NCBI RefSeq assembly: GCF_003432115.1
Contig: NZ_QWDC01000001.1
Location: 496,001 to 560,000 of the forward strand
From: Mucilaginibacter conchicola
GTDB taxonomy: Bacteria > Bacteroidota > Bacteroidia > Sphingobacteriales > Sphingobacteriaceae
DNA length: 64,000 nt
Direction of reading: 5' to 3'
Position 1 is the stretch's first letter, and every line of letters begins with the position of its first letter. The notes beneath the pieces are model-generated. The model ran no database searches. It had not been told where the DNA came from and worked only from the letters and a program-made list of their open reading frames with translations. Below are positions 23,977-31,929 of the stretch, piece after piece. A program made the position numbers and the translations under genes.

Positions 23977-25284
23977 ATGAAAAAAACATTTAAACTAACC
24001 TTACCTGCTTTGGCAGTTGCCGGTGCACTTTTTCTGAATGCCTGTAACAGCGATTCTAAAAAAGCTACCACTACCGACACACTTACCGCAGGAAGCGACA
24101 CTACCCAAACCGAGGCCGGCATTGCCGTTCCTGAAGGGTTTACGGCAACAATTATTGCCAAAGACCTTGGCGGCACGCGCCACATCACGGTATCGCCTAA
24201 GGGTATTATTTACGTAAAATTGGGTAAACCAAATAAAGACGGCAAAGGCATATTGATGCTGGTTGAAAAAGATGGCAAAGCCGAGGTTAAAGCGGCCTTT
24301 GGTGGCTACGGCGGTACAGGTATCACTATTAAAAACGGCTACCTGTATGCTTCATCAAATACCGAGATCTTCCGTTATAAATTGAACGATGCTGACGAAG
24401 TGGCTGATACCGCTAAAGTTGAAAAGATTGTTACCGGTTTATTAGACCGCCATCAGCACGAATCAAAATCGATTGTTTTAGACGATGCAGGTAACCTGTA
24501 CACCAATATTGGTGCATACTCAAACTCTTGCCAGATAAAAGACCGCGAGAAAGGTTCTTTGGGTAAGAAAGATTGCCCTATCCTTGACTCAGCGGGTGGT
24601 ATATGGCAGTTTAAGGCCGATAAACCCAACCAAACCTATAAAGATGGCCAGCGCTATGCTACCGGTTTACGTAACGTGGTTGGCTTAGACTGGAACAAAC
24701 AGGATAACCAACTTTTTGTAATGCAGCATGGCCGCGATGGCTTACATGATCTGTTCCCTGATCTATACACCGTACAACAACAAGCTGAATTGCCTGCAGA
24801 AACTATGTATGCTTTGAAAAAAGGCGACAATGCAGGCTGGCCATATATCTATTACGATCAACAACAACATAAAAAGATCGTAGCACCAGAGTATGGCGGC
24901 GACAGCAAAAAGGAAGGTGATGCTAAATTCATCGATCCGGTTGCTGCTTACCCAGGCCACCTTGCCCCTAACGCATTGTTGTTTTACACTGCAAGCCAGT
25001 TCCCTGCAGAATATAAAGACGGTGCTTTCATCGCATTCCATGGCTCATGGAACCGCGCACCAGAGCCGCAAGCAGGTTACTATGTGGTTTTCCAACCGTT
25101 TAAAGATGGCAAGCCAAACGGCGAAGGCAAAGTATTTGCCGACGGTTTCTCGGGCTCGCCGGAGAATACAGCCAAAGGTGCTGCTACCCACCGCCCATGT
25201 GGTTTAGCCCAGGGCCCGGATGGCTCGCTTTATGTAAGCGAAGACTCTAAAGGCTACATCTACAAGATATCATACAAAAAGTAA
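23977..25284 (+). CDS. PQQ-dependent sugar (L-sorbosone/glucose) dehydrogenase-like lipoprotein
   Basis: 435 residues. The signal peptide ends in a lipobox LNAC (Cys about residue 23), so the protein is lipid-anchored. The rest is a six-bladed beta-propeller of the GSDH/sorbosone dehydrogenase family: GLRNVVGLDWN, FVMQHGRDGLHDLFPDLY, NAGWPYIYYD, FHGSWNRAPEPQAGYYVVF and HRPCGLAQGPDGSLYVSED. Relatives oxidise sugars or sugar acids with PQQ, passing electrons to the respiratory chain, but many Bacteroidota members have no proven activity. PQQ synthesis genes are not in the window. It has its own strong terminator and a 208-base upstream region shared with a divergent gene. Confidence 0.9.
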   Translation: MKKTFKLTLPALAVAGALFLNACNSDSKKATTTDTLTAGSDTTQTEAGIAVPEGFTATIIAKDLGGTRHITVSPKGIIYVKLGKPNKDGKGILMLVEKDGKAEVKAAFGGYGGTGITIKNGYLYASSNTEIFRYKLNDADEVADTAKVEKIVTGLLDRHQHESKSIVLDDAGNLYTNIGAYSNSCQIKDREKGSLGKKDCPILDSAGGIWQFKADKPNQTYKDGQRYATGLRNVVGLDWNKQDNQLFVMQHGRDGLHDLFPDLYTVQQQAELPAETMYALKKGDNAGWPYIYYDQQQHKKIVAPEYGGDSKKEGDAKFIDPVAAYPGHLAPNALLFYTASQFPAEYKDGAFIAFHGSWNRAPEPQAGYYVVFQPFKDGKPNGEGKVFADGFSGSPENTAKGAATHRPCGLAQGPDGSLYVSEDSKGYIYKISYKK

Positions 25285-25320
25285 AAAGAAAGGGGCCTCA
25301 AAAAGGCCCCTTTCTTTTTT
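25285..25320 (+). terminator. Strong rho-independent terminator
   Basis: AAAGAAAGGGGCCT (25285-25298) and AGGCCCCTTTCTTT (25304-25317) form a perfect 14-base stem closed by a five-base loop and followed by more T. It starts at the stop codon of the sorbosone-dehydrogenase-like gene. Confidence 0.93.
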
Positions 25321-25451
25321 TATCCGCGTAAGCAAATAAAAAAGGCGTCATCACATCTAATGATCCTGCTTGCGGCAGATAAGGCATTGCATGCACCGTA
25401 AAGTGCAAACCGCAAAAAAAGATACTGTGTAATGACGCCGCTTGTAACTGC

Positions 25452-25694
25452 TTAAGCAGCCACGTTCACTTTAATTTTTTCTATCTGGTAGTTGTTCATC
25501 AACTCATTCTCTGAGATGATAACGCTGAAATCTTCAAACCTCATCCCGTTCTCGAAAGCGTATAGCGTGTAACCGCGTTTGTTGCCATCGTATGCACCAA
25601 GTTCAAATATTTCGTCCTGGTTTTTAGCTTTTATTTTTGCTCCGCTTACCAACTGGTAGGCATCAAATATATTTTCAAAAGTTGTGTTTTTCAT
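25452..25694 (-). CDS. Small hypothetical protein
   Basis: 80 residues when started at 25694 (MKNTTFENIFDAYQLVSGAK); the frame is open 17 codons further but that extension (Cys/Trp rich) runs into the upstream spacer. The protein is acidic and cytoplasmic, with alternating short strands and helices (ELGAYDGNKRGYTLYAFENG). I know no family. It lies 34 bases downstream of the ABC transporter ATPase gene on the same strand and may be the last gene of that operon. GGCGTCAT (25344-25351) and ATGACGCC (25432-25439) bracket the spacer beyond its 3' end. Confidence 0.7.
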   Translation of the reverse strand: MKNTTFENIFDAYQLVSGAKIKAKNQDEIFELGAYDGNKRGYTLYAFENGMRFEDFSVIISENELMNNYQIEKIKVNVAA

Positions 25695-25728
25695 AGTACA
25701 GATGGCAATACAATTTCTTTGCCAGTTA

Positions 25729-26478
25729 TTAAGCAAACCACTCAAAAAGTTGATTTTGCTTAAGGGTGTCTTTTTCTGTACCCGATATGTCCTTTAAAAC
25801 AGTTCCTTCGTGCATCTGGATGATGCGTGTACCATACGCGGCAGCATCGCGCAGGTTATGGGTAACTAATATGGCGGTAAGCTTAAATTTCTTGATCAGG
25901 TCATCGGCAATGCGCAAAACATTGTCTGCCGAGCGCGGGTCTAAGGCAGCTGTAGGCTCATCAAGTAGCAGAATTTGACAATCGTCCATCACGCTCATCA
26001 GCAAAGTGAGCGCCTGGCGTTGCCCGCCGGAAAGCGTACCTATAGGTTGCTCCAGTTTATTCTCCAAGCCCATATCGAGCGTAGCAATGCGTTCGCGAAC
26101 CGTGTTCTTAAACTGTTCTGTTTTGCCTATGGTCAACCCTTTGCTTTTGGTGCGCAGGGCAGCCAAGCGGAAATTATCTATAATGCTCAAGTCGGCAGCA
26201 GTACCTAATAATGGGTTTTGGAATATACGTGCTATCCATTTGCTGCGGTCGTACTCGGCCAGTTTGGTCACATCGTTGCTATCGATACTGATAGTGCCTT
26301 TTGATGCCAGGATGCTACCTGCAATCAGGTTGAGTAAAGTTGATTTACCCGAGCCGTTTGAACCAACAATTACCACGTATTCCCCCGCCCCAATTTCGAG
26401 GTTGATATCGCTAAGGGCAATTACCTCGTTAGGTTTACCGGTATTAAATGTTTTTTGGAGTTGTTTTACCGATATCAT
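25729..26478 (-). CDS. ABC transporter ATP-binding protein (TrpZ-like)
   Basis: 249 residues from ATG 26478, which has a rare strong Shine-Dalgarno sequence (AGGAGG about six bases upstream) and overlaps the permease stop codon in ATGA. Walker A GSNGSGKST, signature LSGGQRQAL and Walker B ILLLDEPTAALDPRS are intact, with the switch His in LVTHNLRDA. It energises the permease encoded just before it. The trio of PF04392-type binding protein, BPD_transp_2 permease and one ATPase is the layout of TrpXYZ-type transporters for aromatic amino acids or related ligands. The actual ligand is not visible in the sequence. Confidence 0.93.
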   Translation of the reverse strand: MISVKQLQKTFNTGKPNEVIALSDINLEIGAGEYVVIVGSNGSGKSTLLNLIAGSILASKGTISIDSNDVTKLAEYDRSKWIARIFQNPLLGTAADLSIIDNFRLAALRTKSKGLTIGKTEQFKNTVRERIATLDMGLENKLEQPIGTLSGGQRQALTLLMSVMDDCQILLLDEPTAALDPRSADNVLRIADDLIKKFKLTAILVTHNLRDAAAYGTRIIQMHEGTVLKDISGTEKDTLKQNQLFEWFA

Positions 26479-27341
26479 GCCGCCCTCCTGCTTAAACGTG
26501 GCAAACCAACAATGATTAAAACAAACAAAGCCGTAACTCCGTACAACCAATTGGCATTAACACCAATACTCAGCGTAAACGCAAGTACTAATTGAAAAAT
26601 GATTGCGCCTGTGAGCACAAATACCAGACTCAGCCAAACCGAGGTTACTTTTAGCAAGTTGATCACTGTTTCGCCAATAATGACCGAACCAAGTCCGGTT
26701 ATCACAATACCAATACCCATACTGATGTCGGCAAAACCCTGCTGTTGCGCTACCAGATAACCGCTTAATGCAGTGAGTGCGTTAGCCACAGCCAATCCAA
26801 TAATTTTCATTCTATCCGTGTTCACACCAAGGGCCCTTATCATAATCTCGCTGTTACCTGTGGCCCGCATTGCAATACCAAAATCGGTTTTAAGCAGATA
26901 GCCAATAATAATGGTGAGCACCAAAACAACTAACAAGGATATAATAAATGAATTCTGATTTGGATTGGCTAACAAATTGACGGATGAAAACAGACTTGAT
27001 ACACCTAATAAAGGCAGATTTGACCGTCCAAGTATAATCAGGTTTACTGAACGCAAAGCAGTCATCACCAGGATACCTGCGAGCAGCGCATTTATCTTTA
27101 ACTTGGTATGGATGATGCCAGTTAAAGCACCGGCCACAGCACCCGAAGCTATAACCAAAACTACGATAACAAATCCCGATTGGTGATGGGTCATCAGCGA
27201 GCCTGTAACTACGCCGCCGAGGGTATAGCTACCATCGGTAGTAATATCAGGGATATTAAAGATCTTCATTGACAGGTAAATACCGAAGGCAATACCGGCA
27301 AAGCAAAGTCCTTGTATGAGTGCTGTGATGTAGAAATCCAT
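26475..27341 (-). CDS. ABC transporter permease (branched-chain/TrpY-like)
   Basis: 288 residues with eight or nine hydrophobic helices and the family words GLCFAGIAFGIYLSMKIFNIPDITTDG near the start (only its ends matter), HTKLKINALLAGILVMTAL, and AMRATGNSEIMIRALGVNTDRMKIIGL, the cytoplasmic coupling region. This is the BPD_transp_2 family of permeases. It acts as the membrane channel of the importer formed with the two neighbouring genes. Its start overlaps the stop of the binding-protein gene in TAATG, and its stop overlaps the ATPase start in ATGA. Confidence 0.93.
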   Translation of the reverse strand: MDFYITALIQGLCFAGIAFGIYLSMKIFNIPDITTDGSYTLGGVVTGSLMTHHQSGFVIVVLVIASGAVAGALTGIIHTKLKINALLAGILVMTALRSVNLIILGRSNLPLLGVSSLFSSVNLLANPNQNSFIISLLVVLVLTIIIGYLLKTDFGIAMRATGNSEIMIRALGVNTDRMKIIGLAVANALTALSGYLVAQQQGFADISMGIGIVITGLGSVIIGETVINLLKVTSVWLSLVFVLTGAIIFQLVLAFTLSIGVNANWLYGVTALFVLIIVGLPRLSRRAA

Positions 27342-28309
27342 TATTTTACAGCTTCAAAACCTGTTGGCACGGTCACATTGTATTTTTTAGCAGCTGTTGG
27401 GTTATACACATGCTTACGCACTTTAACCATCTCCAGCTTTAATCCATCAGTTTTATGCGTTTTTAAATACTGCGCGGCCTGCAAGCCCGATTGATATCCC
27501 CACTGATAAATATCGGCACCAAAGGCAGCTACAGCGCCGCGTTGTACGAGGCCAGCCTCGCTGGTAAAGATGGGTATGTTTTTATCGTTACAGCTTTTCA
27601 GGATAGTCTCGAAAGCGGCAAATACCGTATTATCCGGATTTGCGAAAAACGCATCAATGCCTTTGCTTAACAAACTTTGCGTAACCAATTGTGCATCCGC
27701 AGATGAATTAAGCGGCAGGGCCACTATCTTAATGTTCATTTTGGCAGCCAAACCCTGTATGCGCTGCAAGGCATCGGCAGATTGCGGTTCTGATTGATTA
27801 TAGATCATCCCAACAGTCAATTGTCCGCTTTTGGGTTTGATGAATTTTGGGATCAGGGAGAATGATGTGTCGATATAATTCAGATCTTCCATGGTACCGA
27901 ACAAATTTGCCGGGCCTTTACCCGATGCATCGGCCACTTTCATACGCTCGGGTGTTGGCGATACCATCTGGAAGATAGGAATGGTCTTGGTTTTCTGGAT
28001 AGCCGAAACCGTAGATAATGTAGTTGATGTAGCCAACAGATCGACATTATTTGATACAAACTGATTTACTATCTGCGTTAAGGTTGGGATACTTCCCTGT
28101 GCATTGTTGTATTCGATTTTTACGGTGCCTTTCTCTTGGCTAAAGCCATTCTGTTTTAATGCATCAATAAAACCGTTTTTAGCCTGCGATATGGTTGCGT
28201 CTTCAAAAGCATCAATAAAACCTACTACCGGCACGTTGCTCTTTTTAGAATTACAGGCGGCAAGCGACACCATAACGGCAAACAGAAAGGTAAGACGTAC
28301 AATTTTCAT
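27341..28309 (-). CDS. ABC transporter substrate-binding lipoprotein (TrpX-like, PF04392 family)
   Basis: 322 residues from ATG 28309, chosen because MKIVRLTFLFAVMVSLAAC is a lipoprotein signal with Cys at residue 19. The mature part is a two-lobed binding protein: VVGFIDAFEDATISQAKNGF, NNVDLLATSTTLSTVSAIQ, IPIFQMVSPTPERM, and AAFGADIYQWGYQSGLQAAQYL. This family binds aromatic amino acids or similar compounds outside the inner membrane. It is first in a tightly coupled three-gene operon, with overlapping start and stop codons at both junctions. TACTTTAG upstream is a 7/8 match to the -7 element. Confidence 0.92.
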   Translation of the reverse strand: MKIVRLTFLFAVMVSLAACNSKKSNVPVVGFIDAFEDATISQAKNGFIDALKQNGFSQEKGTVKIEYNNAQGSIPTLTQIVNQFVSNNVDLLATSTTLSTVSAIQKTKTIPIFQMVSPTPERMKVADASGKGPANLFGTMEDLNYIDTSFSLIPKFIKPKSGQLTVGMIYNQSEPQSADALQRIQGLAAKMNIKIVALPLNSSADAQLVTQSLLSKGIDAFFANPDNTVFAAFETILKSCNDKNIPIFTSEAGLVQRGAVAAFGADIYQWGYQSGLQAAQYLKTHKTDGLKLEMVKVRKHVYNPTAAKKYNVTVPTGFEAVK

Positions 28310-28402
28310 GTTACTAAAGTAGATAATCGGCTGCAAAGCAAAAACATTTAAAAGTAATGAAATATGATACAGATAACCATTTTACTGCGGCAAGGTTTTG
28401 CT

Positions 28403-28432
28403 TTTGTATAGTGCTCAAATCTGCTATATTTG
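28403..28432 (+). promoter_or_regulatory. Promoter of the MarC-family gene
   Basis: TTTG (-33, 28403-28406), 18-base spacer and perfect -7 TATATTTG (28425-28432). Transcription from about 28437 excludes the earlier in-frame GTG at 28430 as the start and supports ATG 28463. Confidence 0.75.
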
Positions 28433-28462
28433 GTTAGCGCGGGTAACCAACGCGGTATTTAC

Positions 28463-29134
28463 ATGCTATCTTTAGAATCGTTTATTCATTTGGTGTTCAC
28501 TGCTTTTATAGCACTGTTCCCTGTGATCAATCCTATGGGGTCGGCATTTATAGTAAGCCCTTATTTTGAACACCTTTCGCGCGCAGAGAAACAAAAGGCT
28601 GTTACACGCATTACATTTTATGCATTTTGTGTTTGTACGGTAGCATTGTTTGGCGGGCATTGGATATTGGAACTGTTTGGTATATCTATCCCTGTAGTAC
28701 AACTGGCTGGTGGTATCATGATCTGCAAGATTGGCTGGGAATTTTTATCATCAGACCAAGGCTCAGATACAGCTGATGATAAAGTAGAATTACATGCACC
28801 GGTATCTGCTTATGAGCACCTGGTAAAAAAGCTCTTCTACCCTATTACCTTCCCTGTAACAACGGGCGCGGGCACTATATCAGTATTATTTACGCTGAGC
28901 GCCCATGGCGAAAAGTTTGGTACACGCGATTATTACATCAACATTGCAGCTGTAATGGTGGCTATAATGGCCCTCTGTATACTCATCTATATATTTTATC
29001 TCAACACTAAAACACTTATCAATTACTTGGGCAGTAACGGCGAGAATATTGTTAACCGCATCTCGGCATTCCTGATATTTTGTGTGGGATTACAGATAGC
29101 TATATCGGGTTTGCGGGCCATATTTAAGTTTTAG
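28463..29134 (+). CDS. MarC family (NAAT) integral membrane protein
   Basis: 223 residues with six transmembrane helices in two inverted halves. The family signature FPVINPMGSAFIV lies in the first helix pair and the related YPITFPVTTGAGTISVLF in the second. MarC/YchE/YhgN proteins are inner-membrane proteins of uncertain function; some archaeal relatives move small neutral amino acids, and E. coli MarC is not a drug pump. The start at 28463 is supported by the promoter just upstream. It is a single gene followed by tRNA-His. Confidence 0.9.
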   Translation: MLSLESFIHLVFTAFIALFPVINPMGSAFIVSPYFEHLSRAEKQKAVTRITFYAFCVCTVALFGGHWILELFGISIPVVQLAGGIMICKIGWEFLSSDQGSDTADDKVELHAPVSAYEHLVKKLFYPITFPVTTGAGTISVLFTLSAHGEKFGTRDYYINIAAVMVAIMALCILIYIFYLNTKTLINYLGSNGENIVNRISAFLIFCVGLQIAISGLRAIFKF

Positions 29135-29185
29135 GCCGATACAACATCCTCATTTTGAGCCGCGGAAGTATATTTTCAAAAATTT

Positions 29186-29216
29186 ATTGCAAATAGTACG
29201 CAATTTTCTATTTTTG
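29186..29216 (+). promoter_or_regulatory. Promoter of tRNA-His
   Basis: ATTG (-33, 29186-29189), 19-base spacer and perfect -7 TATTTTTG (29209-29216), ending 13 bases before the tRNA 5' end. Confidence 0.75.
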
Positions 29217-29228
29217 CAATCCCAACAC

Positions 29229-29303
29229 GGTAGATGTAGCTCAGTTGGTTAGAGCATCGGTTTGTGGTACCGAGGGTCGTGGGTTCGAGCCCCATCATTT
29301 ACC
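29229..29303 (+). tRNA. tRNA-His (anticodon GTG)
   Basis: A full cloverleaf can be drawn: acceptor GTAGATG/CATTTAC, D-arm with AGCTCAGTTGGTTAGAGC, anticodon stem TCGGT/ACCGA around loop TTGTGGT (anticodon GTG), and T-arm GTGGG-TTCGAGC-CCCAT. G at 29229 is the extra G-1 typical of tRNA-His, opposite C73 (29303). CCA is not encoded. It has its own promoter and terminator. Confidence 0.97.
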
Positions 29304-29305
29304 CT

Positions 29306-29337
29306 AAAGCCTCTCATGAAAATGAGAGGCTTTTTTT
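29306..29337 (+). terminator. Terminator of tRNA-His
   Basis: AAAGCCTCTCAT (29306-29317) and ATGAGAGGCTTT (29322-29333) are perfectly complementary around a four-base loop and run into T7, starting three bases after the tRNA. Confidence 0.95.
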
Positions 29338-29397
29338 GTTTTAAGATGTGATGTATAGTTTGTAGCTTTAAGCAATAAACTTAAACTATTGACCACA

Positions 29398-29649
29398 ATG
29401 AAGTACACTTACATTGCATTAGCTTTATTGCTTGCAACCACTGCATGCACATCCCACGAAAACAAGGAAAAAAACGACACCACAGCCGAAAAAGAGTTGA
29501 AGGATAGCGTAAAAGTCGCTGACTCTACAACTATAAAAAAAGACACTACCGGCGAGAAAAAGTTGAAAGATAGCGTAAAAGTCGCCGACTCTACAACCGC
29601 CGAGCCTGTTATGAGACCACTCGGACAATCGGGTAAAAGAGGTGGTTGA
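29398..29649 (+). CDS. Small lipoprotein with an internal tandem repeat
   Basis: 83 residues from ATG 29398. The signal peptide MKYTYIALALLLATTAC ends in a lipobox with Cys at residue 17. The mature part is highly charged and carries two copies of E-K-(E/K)-LKDSVKVADSTT (residues about 31-46 and 53-68); the duplication is also clear at the DNA level (29489-29531 and 29557-29599). No folded domain is apparent, so it may be an extended, disordered envelope protein. Function unknown. It has a strong terminator directly after the stop codon. Confidence 0.75.
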   Translation: MKYTYIALALLLATTACTSHENKEKNDTTAEKELKDSVKVADSTTIKKDTTGEKKLKDSVKVADSTTAEPVMRPLGQSGKRGG

Positions 29650-29658
29650 TCTCTTTGC

Positions 29659-29691
29659 AAAAAAGCCAGACTTGTTTAGTCTGGCTTTTTT
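29659..29691 (+). terminator. Bidirectional terminator
   Basis: AAAAAAGCCAGACT (29659-29672) and AGTCTGGCTTTTTT (29678-29691) form a perfect 14-base stem between the small lipoprotein and the convergent DUF2185 gene. Confidence 0.92.
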
Positions 29692-29719
29692 AATTCTTAT
29701 AAAACTAAAACAGTTCGTA

Positions 29720-30493
29720 TCATTTAGCCGGCGTTATACTTTTCCATGTTTTCAAGGCCCAGTCTTTGTCATTCTTATCATCAAAATAAAAAGCGGCCTG
29801 CACAACCTGATGATCTGTAAGAGAGAAGCCATAGATAACGCTATATTTTTTATCGCCATCCCCCTCTTCTATCAGGTAGCCAACACGTGCCGCTTCACCA
29901 TCAGAAAGGTCAAATATTTCCAGCGTTTCAGACATGGACTGATCCCTGTTTTGTGCGTTTTTCAGGTGATCAGCATAAAGTTCTTCGCGTTTTCGGTTTT
30001 TATCATCCCAGATAACTATCCTTACCGTTTTATCGCCGGTGGTGTACATCAGGCTGCCGCTTTCTTCAACACTTCGCTCAAACAGGTTATTGATATCAAT
30101 ATTCCAGTTCTCCGTTAACCGGTGGGTAAGCATTTCATCATCCTGCATCTTAAAATCGGTAACCTTTACCCATGCACCTTTATCGCCGCTACGCTCATAA
30201 ACCGAACCTACTCCTTTCAGCAAAATATCTTTTATAGACGGATCTATCTTTAAAATGGTGGACGGGTTGTAAATACCGGCATTATCAGGATTATCTGTAT
30301 ACTGCTGAGACTCGGCGCCAGAAAATATCCGCCAGCCGCTATCCTCAGGCCGTGTTCGCTTTTCACGATACATAAAACGCGGCTTTTTACCGCCGTTGGT
30401 GATCATCTTTGATACCATCAGACCACCAATAGGTGGAAAATCATCGAAATTATCAGTGCTTTGGTTTTGCTTTTTCTTGAATAAGTTGAACAT
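29720..30493 (-). CDS. DUF2185 (Imm33-like) domain protein
   Basis: 257 residues from ATG 30493 (MFNLFKKKQNQSTDNF); an upstream in-frame ATG would add 12 residues. The first half matches the DUF2185/Imm33 pattern: GGLMVSKMITNGGKKPRFMYRE, DSGWRIFSGAESQQY, NPSTILKIDPSIKDIL and GSVYERSG. The second half (about 130-257) is a separate alpha/beta domain with EELYADHLKNAQNRD and YGFSLTDHQVVQAAFYFDD that I do not recognise. Members of this family are described as candidate immunity proteins of polymorphic toxin systems, but solitary copies such as this one are frequent. No toxin gene is adjacent. It is cytoplasmic. Confidence 0.75.
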   Translation of the reverse strand: MFNLFKKKQNQSTDNFDDFPPIGGLMVSKMITNGGKKPRFMYREKRTRPEDSGWRIFSGAESQQYTDNPDNAGIYNPSTILKIDPSIKDILLKGVGSVYERSGDKGAWVKVTDFKMQDDEMLTHRLTENWNIDINNLFERSVEESGSLMYTTGDKTVRIVIWDDKNRKREELYADHLKNAQNRDQSMSETLEIFDLSDGEAARVGYLIEEGDGDKKYSVIYGFSLTDHQVVQAAFYFDDKNDKDWALKTWKSITPAK

Positions 30494-30613
30494 AAGCTTT
30501 GTTTTTAATGTGATAGCGCGCAAATACACAAGTACTTAACTTTGGTATTTCAGCATGTTTAGCTACAGTTTTAACAGAGCAAGCCGGTTTTAAGTTTTTA
30601 TTACCTTTACCGC

Positions 30614-31081
30614 ATGATCGAGATCTTTACTGATGGTGCATCCAGCGGCAACCCGGGGCCGGGCGGATATGGTGTTATTTTACGTGCAGGGCAGCATTAC
30701 AAAGAGCTGTCGGCAGGGTTCCGTAAAACTACCAATAACCGCATGGAGTTACTTGCCGTAATTACCGCGCTTGAGGCACTTAAATCTCCAAATCAGAATG
30801 TAACGATCTACTCCGACTCCAAATATGTTATCGATTCGATAGAAAAACGCTGGGTAAACGGCTGGGTAGCCAAAGGCTTTGCCGGTAAAAAGAACAAAGA
30901 CCTGTGGATGCGTTACCTCAACATTGCCAAATTACACAAGGTAAAATTTGTATGGGTGCGCGGCCACAACGGCCACCCCGAAAACGAGCGCTGCGACCAA
31001 TTGGCCGTAGCCGCAGGCAAACAGAAAGACCTGCTTATAGATTCAGTTTTTGAGATGGAATCAGCTAACGGATATCAGTAG
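30614..31081 (+). CDS. rnhA: Ribonuclease HI
   Basis: 155 residues with the complete DEDD active site: D7 (IEIFTDGASSGNPGPGG), E45 (RMELLAVI), D68 (IYSDSKYVI) and D128 (NERCDQLA). The basic handle (RWVNGWVAKGFAGKKNKDLW) is present. The enzyme removes the RNA strand of RNA-DNA hybrids during replication and repair. TACCTTTA (30602-30609, 7/8 match to TAnnTTTG) lies only four bases before the ATG, so the mRNA may be leaderless. It is a single gene. Confidence 0.97.
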   Translation: MIEIFTDGASSGNPGPGGYGVILRAGQHYKELSAGFRKTTNNRMELLAVITALEALKSPNQNVTIYSDSKYVIDSIEKRWVNGWVAKGFAGKKNKDLWMRYLNIAKLHKVKFVWVRGHNGHPENERCDQLAVAAGKQKDLLIDSVFEMESANGYQ

Positions 31082-31084
31082 TTA

Positions 31085-31099
31085 GTTCATAGTTAATAG
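31085..31099. repeat. Copy of the 'GTTCATAGTTAATAG' dispersed repeat
   Basis: GTTCATAGTTAATAG is identical to 3122-3136. It is followed by CCATGGTTCATGG and two copies of ACTGCAAACTA (31129-31147 region), all in the 64-base spacer between rnhA and the convergent phosphodiesterase gene. Confidence 0.65.
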
Positions 31100-31145
31100 A
31101 CCATGGTTCATGGCAATAGAATTACTGCAAACTAATAACTGCAAA

Positions 31146-31640
31146 CTACCTTCCGCCTAATTCAATCACTTCCAGATCGTGGATCTTATCGCCCGTAATG
31201 CTGAAACGCATTAGTGTGCGCACTTTATGCCAGCCGTGTTTACCGGCCGCGCCCGGGTTGAGGTGCAGGCAGCCTATTTTTTTATCATAAATGGCTTTAA
31301 GGATATGCGAGTGCCCGGTAATAAATAAAGTCGGCGGGTTGGTATAGATCTCCGGTTTAACGTTAGGGCTGTACCTATCGGGATAACCGCCGATATGCGT
31401 CATCCATACATCAACATCTTCACATTTAAAACGCAGGTGCTCGGGGTACACCCTGCGGATATCAGCACCATCAATATTGCCGTACACGCCACGGGTTGGC
31501 TTAAAGGCAGCCAGCTGGTCGGCCAGTTCAAGCATACCAAAATCGCCTGCATGCCAAATCTCATCGCATTTATCAAAATGCTTAAAAACGGCATCGTCGA
31601 GGTAACTATGGGTATCAGATATAAGGCCTATACGGGTCAT
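31146..31640 (-). CDS. YfcE/MJ0936-type metallophosphoesterase
   Basis: 164 residues with the full set of two-metal phosphoesterase motifs: GLISDTHSYLDD (I), WHAGDFG (II), GVYGNIDG (III), MTHIGGYPD (IV) and ITGHSHILK (V), then HLNPGAAG. YfcE-like enzymes hydrolyse phosphodiesters in vitro; their natural substrate is not known. It is cytoplasmic. Its start overlaps the end of the small membrane protein gene upstream by four bases (ATGA), and the block runs on to trmN6 and the GT2 gene, so all four are likely one transcript. Confidence 0.93.
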   Translation of the reverse strand: MTRIGLISDTHSYLDDAVFKHFDKCDEIWHAGDFGMLELADQLAAFKPTRGVYGNIDGADIRRVYPEHLRFKCEDVDVWMTHIGGYPDRYSPNVKPEIYTNPPTLFITGHSHILKAIYDKKIGCLHLNPGAAGKHGWHKVRTLMRFSITGDKIHDLEVIELGGR

Positions 31641-31927
31641 GTTAGAATATATTTTATCATTATTTCCGTAACTACATATAATCCGATCATTGGAAATAAG
31701 ATTCGTCCTTTAGCAAATTTTTTCCTTTTTACGGCTACAAAGAGAAAAGCGATAAAGTAAGAAAAATTCACTGCTACTGAGATTATCAACGAATGCCGAA
31801 CCGATTCAACTATCGATTCAGGAATCAACGGACTTACCAATTCGTTTGGAACAGCAATGATATTGTAAACAGAGAAGCACATCAGTAAGAAAAACAGAAC
31901 GGCTAAACAAACTGAGAAAATCTTCAT
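31637..31927 (-). CDS. Small hypothetical membrane protein
   Basis: 96 residues with three hydrophobic helices (about 4-25, 47-66, 74-94). The second and third helix are joined by a basic loop (VKRKKFAKGR). It is AT-rich relative to its neighbours. It lies 2 bases after trmN6 and overlaps the phosphoesterase start by 4 bases, so it is embedded in that operon. I do not recognise the family. Confidence 0.75.
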   Translation of the reverse strand: MKIFSVCLAVLFFLLMCFSVYNIIAVPNELVSPLIPESIVESVRHSLIISVAVNFSYFIAFLFVAVKRKKFAKGRILFPMIGLYVVTEIMIKYILT

Positions 31928-31929
31928 CC

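Noticed and set aside
25344..25439. GGCGTCAT/ATGACGCC pair as a riboswitch or attenuator
   Set aside because: It lies downstream of both neighbouring genes and has only eight paired bases around an 80-base loop.
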